From Oreohelix idahoensis (taxonomy: Eukaryota > Mollusca > Gastropoda > Stylommatophora > Oreohelicidae), in the NCBI GenBank assembly GCA_024509875.1, contig JAMPIV010012170.1:26133-90132 (forward strand): 64,000 nucleotides of DNA, in the 5' to 3' direction. A model generated the notes under the pieces. The model was not told the DNA's origin. It worked only from the letters and a program-made list of their open reading frames with translations, and did no database searches. Both the position numbers and the translations under genes were made by a program. Position 1 is the stretch's first letter. The number at the start of each line of letters is the position of its first letter. Below are positions 57,722-64,000 of this stretch, piece by piece.

Positions 57722-58157
57722 ACCTAATTATGTAAGTAAAATTCCACTAAAGAGGGCTCTGCACGGAAACCTAATTATGTAAGTAAAATGCCACCAAAGA
57801 GGGCTCTGCACGGAAACCTAATTATGTAAGTAAAATGCCACCAAAGAGGGCTCTGCACGGAAACCTAATTATGTAAGTAAAATGCCACCAAAGAGGGCTC
57901 TGCACGGAAACCTAATTATGTAAGTAAAATTCCACCAAAGAGGGCTCTGCACAGGAAACCTAATTATGTAAGTAAAATGCCACCAAAGAGGCTTTGCACA
58001 GGAAACCTAATTATGTAAGTAAAATGCCACCAAAGAGGGCTCTGCACGAAAACCTAATTAGGTAAGTAAAATTCCACCAAAGAGGGCTCTGCACAGAAAT
58101 CTAATTATGTAAGTAAAATGCCACCAAAGAGGGCTCTGCACGGAAACCTAATTATGT
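57722..58157 (+). repeat. 47-bp minisatellite, about nine units
   Basis: Unit contains ACCTAATTATGTAAGTAAAA, then TGCCACCAAAGAGGGCTCTG and CACGGAA. Units are 85-100% alike by eye. One further, diverged unit lies left of the LINE at 54992-55038, so the LINE inserted into, or at the edge of, the array. Confidence 0.9.
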
Positions 58158-58274
58158 AAAACTGATTGATTTATAAATCACCACCACACATGCTATTAAG
58201 GTGCTTTGGGATATGAATCCTGGAAATGGGGCCCACTGATTGTGGCGGGGTGGTACAAGGTGAATAATAATTAA

Positions 58275-58440
58275 TATGAGCTTGTGTGCATGTAGCTGGA
58301 CCTCGTCTTGTAAAACAAATTGCCACAGAAACTACGACAACAAGAGAATGCGAATGTGTGGTGCAGACTTTCTGCTAGGAGGCCATCTCCAGTGGTAGCA
58401 CCATGCTCCTTAAGGTGCGCCAACGAAGATGTTGATGAGA
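58275..58440 (+). repeat. dispersed repeat D1, copy
   Basis: GCTGGACCTCGTCTTGTAAA, ATTGCCACAGAAACTACGAC, AACAAGAGAATGCGAATGTG, CTCCAGTGGTAGCACCATGC, TCCTTAAGGTGCG match D1 in order. Confidence 0.6.
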
Positions 58441-58700
58441 TTATCCTACCTGAGCTTTCGACTGCTAAGCGGTTAAAGCACCTTCCTCCCGCAGCACAGT
58501 TATTGGGTTCTATGATCAAACCTGGTGGTGTCGCTCCAGTCTACTCAGCTGTAAAGAGGTGCCTGACTCTGCTCTTGAATAAATGAAGGGAACTGGTCAT
58601 CATACCTCTTAAAAATGTGCGCAGTACGATGTGGTCTCTAACACTTCAATCCCTCTTGCTATGGTACTCCCTTTACCTTGTCCTACTTGTACCACCCCAT
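58441..58700 (+). mobile_element. tRNA-derived SINE S2, copy 3
   Basis: GAGCTTTCGACTGCTAAGCG, GTTAAAGCACCTTCCTCC, GATCAAACCTGG (B-box region), GTCGCTCCAGTCTACTCAGC, GGGAACTGGTCATCATACC, GTGGTCTCTAACACTTCAAT: same order as at 9845. Confidence 0.6.
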
Positions 58701-58734
58701 CGTGGGTTGAATATGATATTTTTATCCATTAATT

Positions 58735-58869
58735 TCTTCTTCTTCTTCTGCGTTCGCCCTGAAAAGGACGTTTGTTACGTTGTGTCTCCGTTTACAGCAA
58801 AGCTGCGATATCTGCGCCTTTCGGCCCGACACATCTGTTTTCGGCATGGCATTTTTGGAACCGGGTTAG
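58735..58869 (-). mobile_element. SINE-like S1, cut by element C
   Basis: The reverse complement of the S1 tail and 3' half (plus strand: TTTCTTCTTCTTCTTCTGCG, GAAAAGGACGTTTGTTACGT, GCGCCTTTCGGCC, GGCATTTTTGGAACCGGGTT). It stops exactly where the LTR of element C begins (58870), so element C inserted into S1. Confidence 0.65.
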
Positions 58870-59591
58870 TGTTATGATTAAAATTCATAACATGTATGTC
58901 GATATCAAAACGGTTCGACAAGTGGTCCTATTTGTTTATGACCGGTGACCATTGGTTACAGGAAGTACGTCATGACTTTTGGGTCGAGTTGCAGACGCCT
59001 AGAGTAGCGGTCTGTTGAGGTTAGCGATCTGTCAAATGGGCTCTTCTCTGTGTGTTCTTCAAGGCAGATGGACCTTGTTTTATGAGCTCCTGAAGCGAAG
59101 TCCAGTTCGAGTGAGCTGTTTGTAAAACTGATTCAATACCGTTTTATTAGTTTATAAACTTATATTATAGCATTGCATGATATATTCCTACTATGTTACA
59201 TCACTAGATCGTCCATAAACCTCCGTGAGACGATGCTAGTATATTTGGGAAAGGAATTATGCTTTATCTGCAGAACGTGAGTGTTTGAACTATAATAAAA
59301 TGTGGGAAAATGTCCTCGACATTGTTCTACTAGAAGACGTTTACAGACCGATACTAAAGACTGTAGAGTTGACGCCATAAACTACTGTATGCGCATTTCA
59401 AGAATGTATCTGTGGAGCTTCGTCTCGTCGAATAAATATTGGTGAAATTGTCCAGGCTGTTTTAACATGGATATGAAGATGTGGAGTTGTTTTACCGTGT
59501 GCGTGGTCTGCTGGACATCCCCTATGTGACTTTGGCCAGAGTAACACTAAATCTACTCTAACTATTATTATTATATAAAAGACCCGCAACA
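58870..59591 (+). repeat. element C 5' LTR
   Basis: Starts TGTTATGATTAAAATTCATA (hairpin TGTTATGA / TCATAACA), ends CCCGCAACA. AATAAATATT at about 59430 may be the poly-A signal. Resembles the solo-LTR block at 5010-5716. The right partner lies outside the window. Confidence 0.55.
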
Positions 59592-59598
59592 GCAAAAA

Positions 59599-59617
59599 TG
59601 GGAGTCTCAAGCCGGAG
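59599..59617 (+). promoter_or_regulatory. primer-binding site candidate of element C
   Basis: TGGGAGTCTCAAGCCGGAG starts 7 nt after the LTR end; it starts with TGG as expected. The tRNA is uncertain. Confidence 0.4.
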
Positions 59618-60725
59618 ATCCGGAATTTAATATCTTGCCGATTTCAAGCAGTATATTTCAAGTCGTTGGACTTTGTTTCGTGAGAAATTCAAAAATTTTC
59701 AAAATGGCGGTTCCTTACGTCTGCTGATCTGAACGTGGTTGAATGAACTTGAATTGCTGTCCTATTTTCACTTACCTACGACAGAAGGTGAAGACATTCA
59801 AGGAAGACGATTTTCCTAGCAAGTTTGCATTGATATATTCAAGTTTTATGCCAAAAGATGGCGTATTTTCAAGAAGACGACAGACCAAAGCGAAGTCCAG
59901 TTCGAGTGAGCTGTTTGTGAATCCTGAACCTAACCTGGTCGACAAGGAGCTTGTATCATCTTTTCCTTGCGAAGGAGGCGTTGAAACCAGGAGGATTTTT
60001 TTTACTGGCATAACAGATAAGTACATTTAAGGTTACATGCAGCCTGTGATGCTGATAATTGTGTTTGCCAGAGTTATTTTTTTTCTATGTATTTTCGTAT
60101 TCATTTGTTTGTGTGAATAGTGGGAGGATGGTGGGACTTATGAATTTTTTCAATACCTCGTTCGTATGGTCGAGAAAATTCATGAGCGTTCTGTAGGGTT
60201 TGGTTTATGATTTTCTCAAATAGCGCGGCCGGCATTACAAAGCTATGAGTTATCTGCTGCTATTGAGATTATCATTACCACTGTTTGTTAGTTGTGCGGT
60301 TTTGTTAATTGGCAAGTTTGTTTTTGCAGTTAAGTTAATTGTAATTTTTTATTCAGTTGTTCTACATTATTGTTTGTAACATTGTTCATCTTACCTTGCC
60401 ATCCCTCAGTTATTAGATTTCGTACATGTTGTAAATTCGTGCTTGTCTTGTCATAAGTGTGATAGAGCTGCATTTTGCTTATTTGTTCCACATTTCATAC
60501 ATTTCTGCCTTAGTTGTTCATTTGTATTTTCTTGCTTTAGCTCTTGTCATTGTCTTTAGTCAACCTGTTCGTATCTATCGTTTTGCTCCTAGTATAACAT
60601 CTATTATTACATGCAGTTGGGTGATTGTGAAGTGGTGAAATAATTGTTGAATATATTGCTCACATATTCATTATATAATATTTGCATTATTGTTTAGCTA
60701 TTGGAAAGCACAATAATTGTGAATT
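59618..60725 (+). other. element C leader
   Basis: Untranslated leader, T-rich from 60060, like that of element A. It repeats 31 bases of the LTR (59093-59123) exactly at 59888-59918. The frame 59743-60030 is open but unrecognised. Confidence 0.45.
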
Positions 60726-61617
60726 ATGGCTTCCTTGGAGTATTTTATTAAGGCTGGAAAAGAATTTGGTATGAAAGGCAAGGCTTTAAGGGAATATGCA
60801 TCCACTGAGTATGAAAAAGAATTAAAAAGGTTGGAAGCCAAATGAACTCAGGAATCAAAGGCAATTAGAGAGGGAGGAGAAGAAGAGAGCTGAAGAATTG
60901 CAATTGGCTGAAAAAAGGAGAGAAGAAGAATTAGCTGAAAAAAGGAGAGTGGAACAAATACAATTGGCTGAAAAAAGGAGAGAAAGAGAAGAAGAATTGG
61001 TTGAAAGAAGGAGACAAGATGAAATGGCTCTTGAAGAAAAAACATTGGCACATCAACAAGAACTCAGAATGGCAGGAATTTAGTTGGAGAAATTGAGACT
61101 TCAACAACCACAGGTTAATGTAATGAATGGTGAAGCTGGAAAAAAAGACCATGCTTCCACTTTTAAGCTCGATTTGCTAAAACTTAACTCAAATATCGAC
61201 GATATTTCATGCTTCTTAAATATATATGAAACATATTGCCAAGAGTTAAAAATTGATAGAGCTACTGGGTCTAGTAGGGTCATGAATTTATTGGTGGGTG
61301 ATGCTATTACTGCAGTCTGTGCTATGGATGATCAGACTAGAAATGACTATGAGGCTGTAAACGCCTTGTTGCTGAAGAAGTATCAATTGGGTGACAATGG
61401 TTATAGAATGAAATGTAAGTCATTATTATCAGATTCAGCAAAAGATTTTACTGAATTTATCTCATCTATTAAGCTGTACTTTTCTAGGTGGGGTTGCACT
61501 AAACAGAGGCAGATACACAATTTAACGAAAGATCTCAACAGCCTCAAAAAAATTATAACTCTTTTGATTGATGGTGTTATTTTCCATCACCAACCATCCT
61601 CATTACGGCCTAATTGA
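60726..61617 (+). pseudogene. gag: gag of element C
   Basis: Starts at the ATG at 60726 with MASLEYFIKAGKEFGMKGK, matching element A's gag start. A coiled coil of E/K/R/Q (AEKRREEELAEKRR repeats) follows, then capsid (FKLDLLKLNSNIDDISCF, AVNALLLKKYQLGDNGYRMK) matching A closely. In-frame stops at 60843 and 61081, and loss of frame before the SCAN-like segment, make it dead. The nucleocapsid region is not clearly identifiable. Confidence 0.7.
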
Positions 61618-61879
61618 TTATAGAATAGAGGGAAGGTGTATAATGCCAGATCAGGCACATGAGACAAAGGTCATTTTATAGATATGAAGATTGAAACAAT
61701 TCTTTTAATAACCAGAGGTTATCTCAAACAGACCAATAACTTGTATGCCAGTACAAGAAATCATTGAACGTTCCAAATGCCTGTTTGTTAACCACTGCTT
61801 AGGCTGACTAATATGAATCCAGTTCAGACTAATAATAGTATATCACCATGCAAATTCGTTTAGTGTGGATTATGTCTAA

Positions 61880-63117
61880 CAGTATAAATGGTTCTGAATG
61901 TAACTCTTTATTTCAGTCAACAAAGGTAGTCCCAAGCCTTTTATGTGGACATGCCTTTTTTCCCAAGTCAGTCCTATATGGATGGAACAGGTTCACCTGG
62001 TTCTTCTATATAAGGGTTTTGTGAACAACAATACTTGTGTTCTCCTTATCAGGAGACATAAAGGATGCACACGCCGGATTTGGTGTGAGCAGGTCGTTTG
62101 GTTCAGATCTGTCAAGCATATATACAGGAACGGGAGGTGAAATGCATTACATTTGCGCTGGCACCCCCCCCCCAGTGGAATACTATCCATTCTGCGGATA
62201 GTATTTTTGGCATATCCCTCATTCTTTACAGGAGGAAAAACATCTCGTGTGACTGCCTAGTTGAATAACGACTATTGCCGGAATAACAATTGGCGTAATC
62301 CCTAATTCCTGCTCCTTACGTGATTGCACCATGGTCTCGAAGTTATCGCGACATAAATCGAGCGACAAACAGCATCTGATTAGTGCATAATCGATGCTCA
62401 CTTAACCAGAAGCTCATCGCGCTAAGTGATGCAGAATTAAATCAAGCGCAACATCAACTAAGTGATAAATGTGGTAGATGAGGTTGTTGAATTATGTATG
62501 AGAGTGAGAACTGAGAAGATGGTGACCTGAAGAGGAAAATAAATGATAAGGATGAAGAGGAAAAAATGATGGGGGTTTGACGCAGCGCGTGGAACTTATT
62601 GATAAGGAGATTCCTTCATTCAAATACAGATGATTGATGAGTCTTTAAAGAATTTTTGTTCAGGCTCGCAAAATCCGATGATGGGAAGTTTGGATGAATA
62701 ATGCTAACATGTTAACACCTTAAAAATGGAATTTTATGATTAGAAATTTTTTCAAGATTCTATATCTGTTTTTGAGAAAAAAAAAAAAACAGATCATGTG
62801 GTAACCGAGCTTGTTTCAATCATTTGTTTTAAAACGACATGCCCACGATATTAATTTGTGCTGGTCATTTGGGAATCGCTAGAATGGTGAAAAAAACAAA
62901 ACAGAGAGTTTTGTCCGCATTTTATTTGGCCTGTGTTACAAAGATGTCAGGCTTTTGTCGCACTTGCCCAAGTTTTTTGCCAAGGGTGTGGCAACTAGAA
63001 GGCCAAAACATCATGCGCCATATCCAAGGCAGTCCAATATTTCCTTTGTGCGTCCCTTCGCAAAGATTGGGCATATTGGTCCTTATTGTGTCCATTAAAT
63101 GGTTACTTCAGCTATAG
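61880..63117 (+). pseudogene. pol: protease and integrase N-terminus remnants of element C
   Basis: Around 61893-61960 the translation keeps a CNSLFQ...LLCGHAFFP pattern, aligned to CSTLFE...LSCGHPLP at the gag-pol junction of element A. Around 62010-62100 KGFVNNN and GCTRR correspond to the start of A's protease, but the DSG triad is damaged. The frame 62839-63117 has CAGHLGIARMVKKTKQRVLS and FCRTC, the HHCC finger region of integrase. Interspersed stops and indels. The order protease then integrase is as in A. Confidence 0.6.
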
Positions 63118-63389
63118 GGCACAAATATGGTGCTGACATGCATTATATGTGCACTACGCTGGCCATAATGATACCTCTTAAAAGCTATAATCAACAAGTT
63201 GACGTAGCGATGCGCCTATTTTTAATTTCAGCAGATTGTGGGTTTTCCCCGAAAACATAATATTCGAGATCGGTAACTCAATTCGTCACGACGTAATGAA
63301 ACAAGTAATGAAATAGTTTGATATTGATAGTTCTCTTAGTTCAATCTAACACGGAGACGCCACCTCGAATGAGGTAAAATTTAGCGCCA

Positions 63390-63890
63390 ACAGAAAGTTT
63401 GAAGCAGATGTTGGGTAAAGTTACGACTAATTATCCGCAAAATTGGGATCGAGTTATTGCCCTCAATTTATTTGCATTACAGAGAAATTCCCAACGAACA
63501 CACCGGAGATCGCGCCCATTTTGAGTAACGTCCCTTATTGGTGCTAAACCTAGAGGAGACCTATAGTCCATTTTAAAACAATTGTTGGTTGGAGGCTGAC
63601 ATGAATGAAGATTGTTTTTATGTTTTTTTTACAAACCTCTTACCAATATGTTTGTCTACTTAGAAAAAGATTATCGACGCATGCAAATAGCAATTTGAGG
63701 CGTCTGAAAAGGCTAAATTAAAAGGCTCGTTCTTTGCCAATCAAAACATGAGACTGCGCCAATTATGGGCCGAGGTGATGAGGCCCCCCACCCCCCCCTA
63801 TGTATTACTACCTAATAAGGACAATAAATTTACTTGTTATCATGGAGAGAGACCTTATTACAATTATTGATTAAATTGTCGAGATAGTTG
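63390..63890 (+). pseudogene. pol: integrase C-terminal remnant of element C
   Basis: Translated fragments LGKVTTNYPQNWDRV and REIPNEHTG match the post-catalytic region of element A's integrase (LGKITEDHPQDWDRV, REVPNEHTGF). GAKPRGDL (about 63540), then MRLRQLW (about 63750), follow in order. Frames change several times. RT should follow beyond the window. Confidence 0.6.
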
Positions 63891-64000
63891 ACTATAGTTT
63901 TATCTATTAATGGTAAGTAAAAAAAACTTTTTCCCACATCAATATGTTACAAGCAATTTCATGGCTCGTCCGGCACCTCCACACTTAAACCAGTCTCGCC

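Larger units (their letters stand above)
58870..64000 (+). mobile_element. Gmr1-like Ty3/Gypsy LTR element C, decayed, incomplete
   Basis: Begins with an LTR (58870-59591), then a primer site, leader, gag (60726-61617), a CGH zinc motif (about 61880-61960), protease remnants (about 62010-62100) and integrase remnants (62839-63117 and about 63390-63880), all matching element A in order. The window ends before RT, but integrase directly after protease implies the same Gmr1-type order. Many stops and indels: clearly older than A and B. Confidence 0.75.

Overview
This is a window of animal nuclear DNA, AT-rich and made almost entirely of transposable elements and simple repeats. I recognise no host protein gene, rRNA or functional tRNA gene. 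The mix (Ty3/Gypsy LTR elements of Gmr1 type, RTE-like and I-like LINEs, tRNA-derived SINEs, mariner, hAT MITEs, long GATA/TA microsatellites) points to a metazoan. The LINE C-termini look to me most like those of lophotrochozoans, perhaps a gastropod, but the window does not prove this.

Layout. Positions 1-11 kb: diffuse non-coding DNA with hAT MITE pieces, a solo-LTR-like block (5010-5716), a tRNA-like repeat in three copies (7741-8590), a LINE 3' end interrupted by a SINE-like insert (8740-9650) and a tRNA-derived SINE (9845-10110). Positions 11-20.4 kb: Gmr1-like element A, abutting a 100-bp end of a Tigger/pogo transposon. Positions 20.4-25.1 kb: an I-like LINE split by a hAT element, then SINEs, TA repeats and dispersed repeats. 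Positions 25.14-28.34 kb: a full-length RTE-like LINE on the minus strand with a 13-bp target duplication. Positions 28-44 kb: mostly unrecognised non-coding DNA with microsatellites (a 0.6-kb GATA/CAGA array), LINE fragments, hAT MITEs and SINEs. Positions 44.05-52.4 kb: Gmr1-like element B with 1.8-kb LTRs. Positions 52.5-58.9 kb: LINE ends, a MITE whose tip was amplified into a minisatellite, and a mariner nested in a LINE nested in a 47-bp minisatellite. From 58.87 kb to the end: decayed Gmr1-like element C, which runs off the window.

The most notable content is the three Gmr1-like elements. In A and B the pol order is protease - integrase - reverse transcriptase - RNase H, a Ty1/copia-like order carried by Ty3/Gypsy-type enzymes; C preserves the protease-integrase part. 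Their gag proteins start with a charged coiled coil. In A and B the capsid ends in a segment resembling the vertebrate SCAN domain, which is thought to derive from such elements. A and C share a CxxC...CGH motif at the gag-pol junction, where B has an ordinary CCHC knuckle. None has an env gene. Each is broken by frameshifts, several of them apparent one-base losses that could be sequencing errors.
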